Shown: positions 9,055 to 18,562 of the stretch, in pieces
How the letters are laid out: every line of letters starts with the position of its first letter
How positions within the stretch are numbered: position 1 is the first letter of the stretch
NCBI RefSeq assembly: GCF_040147005.1
Contig: NZ_JAMSHO010000001.1
Span: 1,798,001-1,862,000 of the forward strand
Direction: 5' to 3'
Source: Halomonas sp. H10-9-1
Lineage (GTDB): Bacteria > Pseudomonadota > Gammaproteobacteria > Pseudomonadales > Halomonadaceae
Length of the DNA stretch: 64,000 nt
Notes under the pieces: model-generated
Seen by the model: only the letters and a program-made list of their open reading frames with translations
What the model was told of the DNA's origin: nothing
The model's database searches: none
Program-made: the position numbers and the translations under genes

Positions 9055-10641
9055 TCAACGTATGCCGGGTGCCAGGCCGGCGGCCTTGACCAGGGCCCGG
9101 GTATAGTCGCTGCGCGGGTTGGCCAGTACCTCGAGGCACTCTCCCTCCTCGATCATCTCGCCCTCCTTGAGCACCATGATGCGGTGGGCCATGGCGCGTA
9201 CCACGGCCAGGTCATGGCTGATGAAGAGGTAGCTCATGCCGTGGCGTGCCTGGAGGTCGCGCAGCAGGTAGACCAGCTGCTTCTGCACGGTGCGGTCGAG
9301 TGCCGAGGTGGGCTCGTCGAGCACCAGCAGGGCGGGCTCGAGGATGATCGCCCGCGCCACGGCGATGCGCTGGCGCTGGCCGCCGGAGAACTCGTGGGGA
9401 TAGCGGTCGGCGCAGTCGGCCGGCAGGCCCACTTCGCGCAGGGTATCGGCCACCCGGCGGCGCACCTCGGAGTGTGCCAGCTCGGGGTGGTGGAAGCGTA
9501 ACCCCTCGCTGACGATATCGGCGACCGGCAGGCGCGGGGAGAGCGAGCCGTAGGGGTCCTGGAAGACGATCTGCACGCGCTGGCGCATGCGTCGCAAGGC
9601 GCTGCCGGAGAGGCCATCCAGGCGGGTGCCATCGAGGTGGATCTCGCCGTGACTCTCCACCAGGCGCAGCAGCGCCATGGCCAGGGTGGTCTTGCCGGAA
9701 CCCGACTCGCCGACGATGCCCAGGGTCTCGCCGCGATCGAGGGTCAGCGACAGTGGCCGCACCGCCTCGAAGGCGGGCGGACGCGGCATGAAAAGCTTCT
9801 TGGGGCGCTGGAAGCGCACGCCCAGGCGTTCGGCGCGCAGCAGCGGTCGCCCCGTGCCGGCCGGCACGGGGCGACCCTCGGGTTCGGCCTCAAGCAGGGT
9901 ACGGGTGTAGGCGCTCTGGGGGGAGGTGAAGACGCGCTCCACCGGCCCCGTCTCCTGCTCGCGCCCCTGGAAGAGCACGCAGACCCGGTCGGCATGCCGG
10001 CGCACCAGGTTGAGGTCGTGGGTGATAAACAGCATGCCCATGCCGTGGTGGTCGCGCAGCTCGGCGAGCAGGGCGAGGATCTCCTGCTGCACGGTGACGT
10101 CCAGCGCGGTGGTGGGCTCGTCGGCGATCAGCAGCTCGGGGTTGTTGGCAATCGCCATGGCGATCATCACCCGCTGGCGCTGGCCGCCAGAGAGCTGGTG
10201 GGGCCAGGCGTCGACCAGCTCCTCGGCACGCGGCAACTTCACCTGGGACAACAGTTCGATCACCCGGGTACGTGCCGCGCGGCCGGAGAGCCCCTGGTGC
10301 AGGCGCAGGGTCTCGCCGATCTGCTTGCCCACGGTGTGCAGGGGGTTGAGCGAGGTCATCGGCTCCTGGAACACGAAGCCCACCCGGCCGCCGCGCAGGC
10401 CTTGCCAGTCGCGGTGGCGCAGGCGCGCGAGGTCGGTGTCGACCAGGGTTCGACCGCCGCTGACGCTGGCATTGCCCGGCAGCAAGTTCATGGCCCCCAG
10501 TGCCGACACGGACTTGCCGGAGCCGGACTCGCCTACCAGGGCCAGGGTCTCGCCGCGCCCGACGCTGAGGCTGAGCCGATCCACCACGGTGACGCCATCG
10601 AAGGCGACGGAGAGCTCCTCGAGACGCAGCAGGTCAGGCAT
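9055..10641 (-). CDS. yejF: Peptide ABC importer, fused double ATPase (YejF)
   Basis: This 528-residue protein contains two complete ABC ATPase domains. Each has a Walker A (GESGSGKS near residue 38; GESGSGKT in the second half) and a signature LSGGQRQRV or FSGGQRQRI. Fusion of both ATPases in one chain is characteristic of YejF, whereas Opp and Dpp systems use two separate genes. It energises the YejBE permease on the cytoplasmic face. Known YejABEF systems import peptides, including microcin C and some antimicrobial peptides. It is the last gene of yejABEF and overlaps the yejE stop by 8 nt. Confidence 0.9.
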   Translation of the reverse strand: MPDLLRLEELSVAFDGVTVVDRLSLSVGRGETLALVGESGSGKSVSALGAMNLLPGNASVSGGRTLVDTDLARLRHRDWQGLRGGRVGFVFQEPMTSLNPLHTVGKQIGETLRLHQGLSGRAARTRVIELLSQVKLPRAEELVDAWPHQLSGGQRQRVMIAMAIANNPELLIADEPTTALDVTVQQEILALLAELRDHHGMGMLFITHDLNLVRRHADRVCVLFQGREQETGPVERVFTSPQSAYTRTLLEAEPEGRPVPAGTGRPLLRAERLGVRFQRPKKLFMPRPPAFEAVRPLSLTLDRGETLGIVGESGSGKTTLAMALLRLVESHGEIHLDGTRLDGLSGSALRRMRQRVQIVFQDPYGSLSPRLPVADIVSEGLRFHHPELAHSEVRRRVADTLREVGLPADCADRYPHEFSGGQRQRIAVARAIILEPALLVLDEPTSALDRTVQKQLVYLLRDLQARHGMSYLFISHDLAVVRAMAHRIMVLKEGEMIEEGECLEVLANPRSDYTRALVKAAGLAPGIR

Positions 10642-11728
10642 CGGCGGGGCTCCTCTCGACGGCCGGGGCCGGGGTGGCGTGCTGGATATGGCGGGGGTCG
10701 AAGGCGTCGCGCAGCCCCTCGCCGATAAATACCAGCAGTGACAGCATCAACGACAGGCTGACAAAGGCGGTGATGCCGAGCCAGGGGGCGTGCAGGTTGT
10801 TCTTGCCCTGGGCGACCAGCTCGCCCAGCGACGGCGAGCCCGGTGGCAGCCCGAAGCCCAGGAAGTCCAGCGCGGTGAGGGTGGTGATGGCGCCGGTGAA
10901 CAGGAAGGGAATGAAGGTCAGGGTGGCGACCATGGCGTTGGGCAGCACGTGGCGCCACATGATCAGCCGCGGCGTCAGCCCCATGGCCCGGGCGGCGCGT
11001 ACATACTCCAGGTTGCGTGCGCGCAGGAACTCGGCGCGCACCACGTCGACCAGGCCCAGCCAGGAGAACAGCAGCATGATCCCCAGCAGCCACCAGAAGC
11101 CGGGCTGCACGAAGCTGGCCAGGATGATCAGCAGGAAGAGCACCGGTAGCCCCTGCCAGATCTCGGTGAAGCGCTGGCCGATCAGGTCGGTCTTGCCGCC
11201 GAAGTAGCCCTGGGTGCCCCCCACCAGCACGCCCATGGCCAGCGAGCCGGCGGTCAACACCAGGGCGAAGGCGACCGACAGGCGGAAGCCGTAGATCACC
11301 CGGGCCAGCACATCGCGCCCCTGGTCGTCGGTCCCCAGCCAGTGGCGGGTGTCGGGCGGCGCCGGTGAGGGGCGCATCATCTGCATGTCCAGGGTCTGGT
11401 AGGAGAACGGGACCGGTGGCCACAGCGCCCAGCCGTGCTCCTCGATCTGGGCGCGCACGAAGGGGTCGTGATAGTCGGCGGTGGTGGGCAGGAAGCCGCC
11501 GAACTCGGTCTCGGGGTAGTCCACCAGCAGCGGCACGTACCACTCGCCCTGGTACTGCATCACCAGCGGCTTGTCATTGGCGATCAGCTCGGCGGCGAGG
11601 CTCACCACGAACAGCGCGGCGAAGATCCACAGCGAGACCCAGGCGCGGCGATTGGCGCGGAACACGCCGAAGCGGCGCCGGGTGATGGGCGAGAAGCGTT
11701 GCGCCAGGGGCGTTGCAGCATGGGCCAT
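10634..11728 (-). CDS. yejE: Peptide ABC importer permease YejE
   Basis: This 364-residue inner-membrane permease of the BPD_transp_1 (DppC-like) type has an N-terminal helix, a large periplasmic insertion (about 55-140) and a core carrying the coupling-loop region around EYVRAARAMGLTPRLIMWRHVLPNA. ATG 11728 is chosen because it begins at MAHAATPLAQRF; an in-frame start at 11779 would run into yejB. It pairs with YejB to form the translocation pore for peptides delivered by YejA. It lies four bases downstream of yejB and overlaps yejF. Confidence 0.9.
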   Translation of the reverse strand: MAHAATPLAQRFSPITRRRFGVFRANRRAWVSLWIFAALFVVSLAAELIANDKPLVMQYQGEWYVPLLVDYPETEFGGFLPTTADYHDPFVRAQIEEHGWALWPPVPFSYQTLDMQMMRPSPAPPDTRHWLGTDDQGRDVLARVIYGFRLSVAFALVLTAGSLAMGVLVGGTQGYFGGKTDLIGQRFTEIWQGLPVLFLLIILASFVQPGFWWLLGIMLLFSWLGLVDVVRAEFLRARNLEYVRAARAMGLTPRLIMWRHVLPNAMVATLTFIPFLFTGAITTLTALDFLGFGLPPGSPSLGELVAQGKNNLHAPWLGITAFVSLSLMLSLLVFIGEGLRDAFDPRHIQHATPAPAVERSPADA

Positions 11729-11732
11729 CGGC

Positions 11733-12806
11733 TCAGGACTCCCGTGTCTCGAAGTCGATGCGGGGGTCCACCCACACATAGGTCAGATCGGAGACCAGCT
11801 TCAGCAGCAGGCCGATCAGCGTGTACAGATAGAGGGTGCCGAAGATCACCGGGTAGTCACGCTGCATCACTGCCTCGAAGCCGAGCAGGCCGAGCCCCTC
11901 CAGCGAGAAGATCACCTCGATCAGCAGTGACCCGGTGAAGAAGATCGACACCAGCGCGCCGGGCAGGCCGGCGATGATGATCAGCATGGCGTTGCGGAAC
12001 ACGTGGCCGTAGAGCACGCGCTGGTCGCTGGCGCCCTTGGCCCGGGCGGTGAGCACATACTGCTTGTGGATCTCGTCCAGGAAGCTGTTCTTGGTGAGCA
12101 TGGTCAGGGTGGCAAAGCTGCCGATGGTCATGGCGATCACCGGCAGGGTGATGTGCCAGACATAGTCCTTGACCTTGCCCCAGGCCGAGAGCTCGTCGAA
12201 GTTCGGCGAGGTGAGCCCGCGCAGCGGGAAGAGGTCCCAGTAGCTGCCGCCGGCGAATAGCACGATCAGCAGGATCGCGAACAGGAAGCCGGGGATGGCG
12301 TAGCCGACGATCACCAGTCCCGAGGTCCAGACGTCGAAGCGCGAGCCGTGGTGCAGCGCCTTGCGAATGCCCAGCGGGATGGAGATCAGGTAGACCAGCA
12401 GGGTAGTCCAGAGCCCCAGCGATACCGACACCGGCAGGCGTTCGATCATCAGCTCGATCACCGGTCGGTCGCGGAAGAAGCTCACCCCGAAGTCGAAGGT
12501 GGCGTAGTCGGCCAGCATGCCCAGGAAGCGCTCGTGGGCCGGCTGGTCGAAGCCGAACTGCGCCTCGAGCTGCTCGATGAAGCGCGGATCGATGCCCCTG
12601 GCGCCGCGGGACTCGTCCTGAACCACCACCTCGCCGCCGCCGGTATCGAGGCGCGTACTGGACATGCTGTCGACACCTTCGAAGCGGGCCAGCATCTGGT
12701 CGATGGGCCCGCCGGGGGCGGCCTGCACGATGATGAAGTTGAGTAGCATGATGCCCAGCAGGGTGGGGATCATCAGCAGCAGGCGACGCAGGACATAGCG
12801 GCTCAC
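11733..12806 (-). CDS. yejB: Peptide ABC importer permease YejB
   Basis: This is a 357-residue DppB-type permease with an N-terminal helix starting [19 protein letters not shown], a periplasmic insertion of about 80 residues and a C-terminal helix bundle with the coupling loop around [25 protein letters not shown]. The periplasmic insertion before the core is typical of YejB compared with the shorter DppB. It is the first permease of the operon, 45 nt after yejA and 4 nt before yejE, which implies one transcript. Confidence 0.9.
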   Translation of the reverse strand: MSRYVLRRLLLMIPTLLGIMLLNFIIVQAAPGGPIDQMLARFEGVDSMSSTRLDTGGGEVVVQDESRGARGIDPRFIEQLEAQFGFDQPAHERFLGMLADYATFDFGVSFFRDRPVIELMIERLPVSVSLGLWTTLLVYLISIPLGIRKALHHGSRFDVWTSGLVIVGYAIPGFLFAILLIVLFAGGSYWDLFPLRGLTSPNFDELSAWGKVKDYVWHITLPVIAMTIGSFATLTMLTKNSFLDEIHKQYVLTARAKGASDQRVLYGHVFRNAMLIIIAGLPGALVSIFFTGSLLIEVIFSLEGLGLLGFEAVMQRDYPVIFGTLYLYTLIGLLLKLVSDLTYVWVDPRIDFETRES

Positions 12807-12851
12807 GTTCGCGCTCCTCCCCGGTTGCGGTTGTCACGGGTCGACATGCCC

Positions 12852-14729
12852 CTAGCCTCCCTGCTGTCGGCGTTCGATGGTCGCCGCGCGTTCGGGGTCC
12901 ACCCACCAGGCCTCGAGGTCCATGCCGTATTCGGGGGATGGCTCCGGCCAGCCGAACTTGTCCCATACCGCGAGTCGCGTCTCGCCGGAGTGGTAGTGGG
13001 GGATGACGATGAAGCGATGGCGCAGCACGCGGTCCAGGGCGCGGGTGAGGGTGTTGAGCGTGTCACGGCTGTCGGCGCGGATCAGACGGTCGACCAGGTC
13101 GTCCACCACCGGGTCGGCCAGGCCCATCAGGTTGCGGCTCTGGGGCACCTCGGCATAGTCGCTGGTCCAGAACTCGCGCTGCTCGTTGCCGGGGTTGTTG
13201 GACTGCGGGAACTGTCCGACCACCATGTCGAAATCGAAGCTGCGCAAGCGGTTGAGGTACTGGTTGATATCGACGATGCGGATGGTGCCACGGATGCCCA
13301 GGCGTGCCATGTTGCGCAGCATCGGCTGGACCACCCGCTCCATGCCGGTGTCGTAGAGCAGTACCTCCAGCTCCAGCGGCCGTCCCGAATCGGCATCCAC
13401 CAGGCCGCCGTCGCGGACTTCAAAGCCTGCCTCGCGCAGCAGGTCCAGGGCCAGGCGCAGCCGCTCGCGCAGTGTCTCGGGATGATCCATGGGCAGCGGT
13501 TCGCTGAACACGTCGTCGGGAAGCGCGTCACGCCAGGGCTCCAGCACCTCGAGCTCGGCGTCACTGGGCAGCCCCTCGGCGGCCATCTCGGAGTTCTGGA
13601 AGAAACTCTCGGTGCGCCGGTAGGCGTCGTAGAAGATGTTGGCGTTGAGCCAGGGGAAGTCGAAGGTCAGCGCCAGGGCCTCGCGGACCCTCGGGTCCTG
13701 GAACGTCTCCTTTCGCAGGTTGAAGATAAAGGCCTGCATCGGTGCCGGCTGGCCATCGGGCACGCTGACCTTCTTCACCAGCCCCTCCTCGAAGGCCGGG
13801 AAGTCGTAGCCGGTGGCCCAGGTGGCGGCACGGGCATCGACGCGGTAGTCGAGGATACCCGCCTTGAAGGCCTCCCAGGCGATGTCGCGGTCGCGGTAGT
13901 AGTCGTAGATGAGGCGATCGATGTTGTGGCGCCCTCGCTTCGCCGCAAGGTCGCGCCCCCAGTACTCCTCCACCCGCGCATAGACGATGCGCCTGCCCGG
14001 GTCGACCTCGGCGATGCGATAGGGTCCGGAGCCGGGGTGGGCATCGAGGGTCGGGGAGCTGAAGTCGCGCCCTTCCCAGTAGTGCTTGGGCAGCACCGGC
14101 AGCTGGCCGACGATCAGCGGCAGCTCCCGGGAGTGACTGGACGCAAAGTCGAAACGCACCGTGTCCTCGTCCAGGGCGGTGACGCTCTCCACGTCGGCGT
14201 AGTAGGCGCCGTAGAAGGGGTTGCCCTGCTCGGTCAGCAGGCTGAAGCTGAAGACCACATCTTCGGCGGTCACCGGCTCGCCGTCGTGGAAACGCGCCTC
14301 GGGCCGCAGGTCGAACTCGATCCACTCGCGTTCGGGGTCCAGCCGGATGCCCTCGGCCAGCAGGCCGTAGAGCGAGAAGGGTTCGTCGGGATTACCCTCC
14401 AGGAGGGTGTCGTAGATACGCGAGACGCCGGCCGCCGGCGTGCCGCGGATGATGAAGGGGTTGGTGGAGTCGAAGCTGCCGCCTACCGCCGCCTGAGTCA
14501 GGGTGCCGCCTCTGGGTGCCTCGGGATTGACGTAGGGGAAGTGCTCGAAGCCTGCAGGGAGTCCGGGCTCACCGTAGAGGGCCAGGCCGTGGACGGTGGC
14601 CACCTCCTCGTCGGCCGGGGACTGGGCCACGGCCGGCAGGCCGCTCAGGCTCAACAGGCCAGCCAGCAGAATGGCAGCGGGCCGGGCGAAAAGCGTAACG
14701 GCAGCGGGCCGGCGTGAAGGTATTGGCAT
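12852..14729 (-). CDS. yejA: Peptide-binding protein of the YejABEF importer
   Basis: This 625-residue family 5 extracellular solute-binding protein has a Sec signal peptide (about residues 10-35, cleavage near AVAQS). The N-terminal block HGLALYGEPGLPAGFEHFPYVNPEAPRGG is typical of YejA. It would capture peptides in the periplasm and pass them to YejBE. The length near 600 residues fits YejA rather than the roughly 535-residue DppA or OppA. It is first in the yejABEF order. The 142-nt gap upstream contains a strong hairpin but no clear promoter that I can defend. Confidence 0.9.
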   Translation of the reverse strand: MPIPSRRPAAVTLFARPAAILLAGLLSLSGLPAVAQSPADEEVATVHGLALYGEPGLPAGFEHFPYVNPEAPRGGTLTQAAVGGSFDSTNPFIIRGTPAAGVSRIYDTLLEGNPDEPFSLYGLLAEGIRLDPEREWIEFDLRPEARFHDGEPVTAEDVVFSFSLLTEQGNPFYGAYYADVESVTALDEDTVRFDFASSHSRELPLIVGQLPVLPKHYWEGRDFSSPTLDAHPGSGPYRIAEVDPGRRIVYARVEEYWGRDLAAKRGRHNIDRLIYDYYRDRDIAWEAFKAGILDYRVDARAATWATGYDFPAFEEGLVKKVSVPDGQPAPMQAFIFNLRKETFQDPRVREALALTFDFPWLNANIFYDAYRRTESFFQNSEMAAEGLPSDAELEVLEPWRDALPDDVFSEPLPMDHPETLRERLRLALDLLREAGFEVRDGGLVDADSGRPLELEVLLYDTGMERVVQPMLRNMARLGIRGTIRIVDINQYLNRLRSFDFDMVVGQFPQSNNPGNEQREFWTSDYAEVPQSRNLMGLADPVVDDLVDRLIRADSRDTLNTLTRALDRVLRHRFIVIPHYHSGETRLAVWDKFGWPEPSPEYGMDLEAWWVDPERAATIERRQQGG

Positions 14730-14751
14730 TCTGACATCCCGTGTCGACAGT

Positions 14752-14773
14752 GACGCCGGCCAGTGCCGGCGTC
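14752..14773. terminator. Hairpin between mltD and yejA
   Basis: A perfect 9-bp stem, GACGCCGGC (14752-14760) and GCCGGCGTC (14765-14773), encloses loop CAGT. It lies downstream of mltD and just upstream of yejA on the minus strand. There is no T tract, so it may be a factor-assisted terminator or an mRNA-processing hairpin that separates the two genes. Confidence 0.45.
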
Positions 14774-14871
14774 GTACCCACTAGGCTTCGCCGGTTAAGG
14801 TGTCAGCCCCGGGCGCGAAAGACAATCCCCGCCTCCTGCTCGGTGGGGCCATCCACGGCCCCGGGGGGCAT

Positions 14872-16059
14872 TCAGCGCGAGGCGAGGCTGCGCGTCGGCA
14901 GCTCGAGCGCCTGTCCGGGCTGAATCAGGTTGCCGGCGATGCCGTTGGCCTGGCGCAGCTCGGCAACGCTGATGCCCTGGCGAGCGGCGATATCCGCCAG
15001 GGTATCGCCGTGGCGCACTACGTAGCGCGAGTCCTGAGCCGTGTGCGGGATCGTCGGGGCGTCGAGGCGGGCCAACATTTCGTCGGCTCGCTCGATGGGC
15101 ACCAGCAGTACCCGGTCGTTGCCGGGCCGGATGGCACCGCCGGTCACCCCCGGGTTGAGCTCGGCGATGGTGACCTGGGAGACGCCGGCGAGGCGGGCGA
15201 CCTCGTCCAGGCGCATCGGGCGCTCAACGGGGATCTTGGCGAAGGCCGGGGCGTCCTCGATCTCGGGGAGGGCGACCTGGTAGTCGTCAGGGGCGTTGAT
15301 GATGGCGGCGATGGCCTTGAGCTTGGGGACGTAGTTCATGGTCTCCCGCGGCAACGAGAGGCTCCAGTAGTCGCCTCCCTTGCCCTGGGCAATGGCCCGG
15401 CGACGGGCCTTGTTGACGGTGCCGGCACCGGCATTGTAGGCCGCCAGGGAGAGCTCGATGTCCCCCTCGTACCACTGGTCCGCCTGTTGCTCGATATAGT
15501 CCAGGGCCGCATAGGTGGAGGCCACCACGTCGAGGCGTCCGTCATAGCCGTGCTGGCGGGAGAGCCCCAGGGAGTCGCCGGTGCGTGGCATGAACTGCCA
15601 CAGGCCGGCGGCGCCGCGGTGGGAGCGTGCGCCCGGGTCGAAGGAGCTCTCGATGAAGGGGATCAGGGCGATCTCCCCGGGCAGACCCCGCTCCTCGACC
15701 TTCTGGGTGATCCAGGCCAGCCAGGGGCGGGCACGCTCGGTGATTTCGGCAATGTTGTGCGGGGACTGGCGATAGTGATCGATCCAGGCCTGCACGCGTG
15801 GATCGTGCAGGTCGTTCTGCCACTGGAAGCTGTCGCGCAACCGGCTCCAGGCGTCACGGGTCTCCAGCGCCAGGGCGTCCCAGAAGTGCTGGGTCATGTT
15901 GCCGGGGGCGGGCTGAATGGCGCCGTGCTGTGCGGTGCCGGTGTGGCCGCGTTCGAGTGTGGCGGCCTGGCTGTGGGCGCCGGCGGTCATCAGGGCGCCC
16001 AGAAGGGCAGCGCTGCTGGCGAAGGCGAATAGCCTGCGGCGAGTGGTGTGGTAGGTCAT
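14872..16059 (-). CDS. mltD: Membrane-bound lytic murein transglycosylase D
   Basis: This 395-residue protein has an N-terminal export signal and a lysozyme-like transglycosylase domain (about 80-260, with catalytic Glu in IPFIESSFDP and the GLWQFMP and AYNAG motifs). Two LysM modules follow (about 300-345 and 350-392). MltD cleaves peptidoglycan to anhydro-muropeptides. No lipobox Cys is seen near the signal peptide, so it may not be a lipoprotein as it is in E. coli. ATG 16059 follows a strong GGAGGA; a longer frame to 16515 runs into gloB and is not coding. The mltD-gloB order is conserved in gammaproteobacteria. Confidence 0.88.
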   Translation of the reverse strand: MTYHTTRRRLFAFASSAALLGALMTAGAHSQAATLERGHTGTAQHGAIQPAPGNMTQHFWDALALETRDAWSRLRDSFQWQNDLHDPRVQAWIDHYRQSPHNIAEITERARPWLAWITQKVEERGLPGEIALIPFIESSFDPGARSHRGAAGLWQFMPRTGDSLGLSRQHGYDGRLDVVASTYAALDYIEQQADQWYEGDIELSLAAYNAGAGTVNKARRRAIAQGKGGDYWSLSLPRETMNYVPKLKAIAAIINAPDDYQVALPEIEDAPAFAKIPVERPMRLDEVARLAGVSQVTIAELNPGVTGGAIRPGNDRVLLVPIERADEMLARLDAPTIPHTAQDSRYVVRHGDTLADIAARQGISVAELRQANGIAGNLIQPGQALELPTRSLASR

Positions 16060-16132
16060 CCGGAAGTGTTCCTCCAAGGCGCGTCTAGGCCGTCCGATCG
16101 TGTCGGAGGCATGGGGCGTCCAGGGATCGAGT

Positions 16133-16900
16133 TCAGAAGTTATCCTTCCAGGCGCGCAGGGTGGCGAAGGTCGCCTCGTCGCTGTCGACGTCGCCATGGG
16201 CCGAGGCGGCCTGGCGTACGCCGGCATCTGCCACGCGCAGGAAGGGATTGATGCGTTTCTCGCGGGCCATGGAAGTGGGCAGGGTGGGGCGTTCAAGCTC
16301 CCGTGCCCGCTGGCACTCCTCCATGGCCTGGGCCACGTCCGGGTTGTGGGGGTCGGCGGCCAGTGCAAAGCGCAGATTGGCCTGGGTATATTCATGAGCG
16401 GCGAACACAAGGGTGTCGTCGGGCAGGGCAGCAAGCTTTTCCAGCGAGGCGTGCATCTGCTCTGGCGTGCCCTCGAAGAGGCGGCCACAGCCTGCGCTGA
16501 ACAGGGCATCGCCACCGAACAGCAGCGGCGGGATGCCGGCGGTGAAGAAGGCGATATGATCCAGGGTGTGCCCGGGTACCGCGATCACCTCGAACAGCCG
16601 TCCCATGACGCGAACCTCATCCCCTTCGGTCACCGGGGTATCGATGCCGCCGATGGACTCGTTGTCGGGCCCGATCACTCGCGGGGAATAGCGCTCGATG
16701 AGCTCGGCAAGGCCGCCGGTGTGGTCCCGGTGATGATGAGTGATCAGGATCGTGGAGAGCGTCAGCGACTCGCGTTCGAGAAGCTCGATGACCGGGGCGG
16801 CATCGCCCGGGTCTACCACGCACACGTCGGGGGTCGTGTCCTGGCGCAGAAGCCAGATATAGTTATCGCTAAAGGCGGGAATCGGTGTCACGCTCAACAT
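16133..16900 (-). CDS. gloB: Hydroxyacylglutathione hydrolase (glyoxalase II)
   Basis: This 255-residue metallo-beta-lactamase-fold enzyme hydrolyses S-lactoylglutathione to lactate and glutathione in methylglyoxal detoxification. The metal site is clear: THHHRDHTGG supplies His55, His57, Asp59 and His60, with further ligands in VPGHTLDH, FGGDALFSAG and AAHEYT. ATG 16900 gives a family-typical N-terminus, MLSVTPIPAFSDNYIW; the upstream ATG at 16924 would add eight unconserved residues. It is divergent from yafS across 68 nt, which must hold both promoters. Confidence 0.9.
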   Translation of the reverse strand: MLSVTPIPAFSDNYIWLLRQDTTPDVCVVDPGDAAPVIELLERESLTLSTILITHHHRDHTGGLAELIERYSPRVIGPDNESIGGIDTPVTEGDEVRVMGRLFEVIAVPGHTLDHIAFFTAGIPPLLFGGDALFSAGCGRLFEGTPEQMHASLEKLAALPDDTLVFAAHEYTQANLRFALAADPHNPDVAQAMEECQRARELERPTLPTSMAREKRINPFLRVADAGVRQAASAHGDVDSDEATFATLRAWKDNF

Positions 16901-16968
16901 GGGCTGAGTGTCCTGAATGGGCATGAACGGTTCGCAAAATCCAGCCAATATGAAGAGCAGGGAGGGAC

Positions 16969-17811
16969 ATGTCAACCGAGACCAGCGCTCAGCGCCTCGC
17001 CGCGCTGTACCGAGAGGGCCAGGCCTTCTGGTCCTCACCGGCGGGTCAGGCCGTGCGTCACGCCGAGCGAGCCTGCCTGGGGCCGGCCTGCGAGAGGCTC
17101 TTCGGCGTGCACAGCCTTGAACTCGGTTTCGGTGATCTGCTGGCCGACATGTGCCCGGTGCGCCATCCACTGAGCTGGGCCCCCACCCGCGAGCTGGCAG
17201 AGACATCCTCCACCCTGGTCTGCGCTCCCGATGCGCTGCCGCTCCCCGATGACAGCCTCAGCCTGGTGGTGGTGCACCATCTGCTGGAGGTTGCCCCGGA
17301 CCCCCACCACATGCTTCAGGAGGCGGCGCGGGTGACCGCCGACGAGGGGCGGCTCATCCTCTTCGGCTGGATGCCGTTCTCCGCCGGGGGCATGGGGCGG
17401 TTGTCGCCGGCCCGGCGACGGGCGCTGCCGTGGCGGGGCCAGTGGCGCGCTCCCGGACGCCTGCGGGACTGGCTGGCGTTTGTCGACTTCGAGATCGAGC
17501 GGGTAGACTACTGCGCTTTCCACCTGCCCGGCCGGCTGCCCCGCAATACGCTGTTCGAGACCCTGGGGCGCCGTCACAACCTGCCGTTGGGCGACAGCTA
17601 CATGATCCAGGCGTGCCGCCGGCCGCAACTGATCCAGACCCGGGGAGGCCGGCTGCGCTTCACCGCGCCCCTGGGGGGCTCGGCGTTGGGTGCCGCCCGC
17701 CTGGCACGGTCCAGGAGAGAGGAAAGCGAGAGGTTGAGTGAGGCGATGCCGGCGGACTCCCACCGGTCATCCGCCCTTGAAGCCATCGACAGTCACCGAC
17801 AGCAGGCGTGA
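16969..17811 (+). CDS. YafS-like SAM-dependent methyltransferase
   Basis: This 280-residue class I methyltransferase-type protein has a degenerate N-terminal SAM region. A Methyltransf_11-like core follows, with CAPDALPLPDDSLSLVVVHHLLEVAPDP at about 85-115 and the downstream strand GRLILFGW. Placement between gloB and dnaQ matches E. coli yafS, whose substrate is unknown. The C-terminal tail (about 240-280) is rich in Ser, Arg and Glu and probably disordered. A purine-rich GGGAGGG precedes ATG 16969. The next gene, dnaQ, starts 10 nt after the stop, so rnhA, which usually lies close by, is absent. Confidence 0.75.
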   Translation: MSTETSAQRLAALYREGQAFWSSPAGQAVRHAERACLGPACERLFGVHSLELGFGDLLADMCPVRHPLSWAPTRELAETSSTLVCAPDALPLPDDSLSLVVVHHLLEVAPDPHHMLQEAARVTADEGRLILFGWMPFSAGGMGRLSPARRRALPWRGQWRAPGRLRDWLAFVDFEIERVDYCAFHLPGRLPRNTLFETLGRRHNLPLGDSYMIQACRRPQLIQTRGGRLRFTAPLGGSALGAARLARSRREESERLSEAMPADSHRSSALEAIDSHRQQA

Positions 17812-17821
17812 GAGAGTAGCG

Positions 17822-18562
17822 ATGCGTCAGATCGTTCTTGATACGGAAACCACGGGTATCGACCCCAGGGAGGGCCACCGGCTGATCGAGATCGGCGCGG
17901 TGGAGATGGTCAACCGCCGGCTGACCGGACGGACCTACCATCAGTTCATCAATCCCGAGCGCGAGATCGAGGAGGAGGCGATCTCGGTACACGGCATCAC
18001 CAATGAACGGGTCGCCGATGAGCCGCGCTTCGCCGAGATCGTGGATGACTTCTGGGCCTTCATCGAAGGCGCCGAGCTGGTGATCCACAACGCCCCCTTC
18101 GACGTGGGCTTCATCGACCACGAGTTGTCGATGCTCCATGGCGTCCGTGGCGAGTCACGCCTGGGGCCGGTTGCCGAGCACTGTCGCATCCTGGATACCC
18201 TGCAGATGGCCCGGGACAAGCACCCCGGCCAGCGCAACAACCTGGACGCGCTGTGCAAGCGCTACGATATCGACAACGGCCACCGTGTCCTCCACGGCGC
18301 CTTGCTCGACGCCGAGATCCTGGCCGAGGTCTACCTGGCCATGACCGGCGGGCAGACCGCGCTGCTGCTCGACTCCTCCATGGCCACGGAGGGTGGCCGG
18401 CAGGCGGGGATCCAGCGGCGTCCGGTGGAGCTCTCCGGCGGACAGTTGCGGGTGTCGATGCCCAGTGACGAGGAGCTCGCCGCCCATCGCCAGAAGCTGG
18501 CGCGGATCCGCGAGGCGGCGGGCGAATGCCTGTGGGATGGTATCGAGGGGATCGTGCACTGA
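17822..18562 (+). CDS. dnaQ: DNA polymerase III epsilon subunit (proofreading exonuclease)
   Basis: This 246-residue 3'-5' exonuclease of the DEDDh type has ExoI DTETTG at residues 7-12, ExoII HNAPFDVGFIDHE, and the ExoIII region HGALLDAEILAEVY, which supplies the catalytic His and Asp. The C-terminal tail (about 190-246) is where epsilon normally contacts the polymerase subunit. It proofreads replication errors in the Pol III core. ATG 17822 is chosen because MRQIVLDTETTG is the standard N-terminus. The stop overlaps the nudC start (TGATG), so translation is probably coupled. Confidence 0.92.
   Translation: MRQIVLDTETTGIDPREGHRLIEIGAVEMVNRRLTGRTYHQFINPEREIEEEAISVHGITNERVADEPRFAEIVDDFWAFIEGAELVIHNAPFDVGFIDHELSMLHGVRGESRLGPVAEHCRILDTLQMARDKHPGQRNNLDALCKRYDIDNGHRVLHGALLDAEILAEVYLAMTGGQTALLLDSSMATEGGRQAGIQRRPVELSGGQLRVSMPSDEELAAHRQKLARIREAAGECLWDGIEGIVH

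Noticed and set aside
12825..14717. 630-codon open frame opposite yejA
   Set aside because: Antisense shadow of a strongly supported binding protein; the residues are low-complexity Gly/Val/His/Gln.
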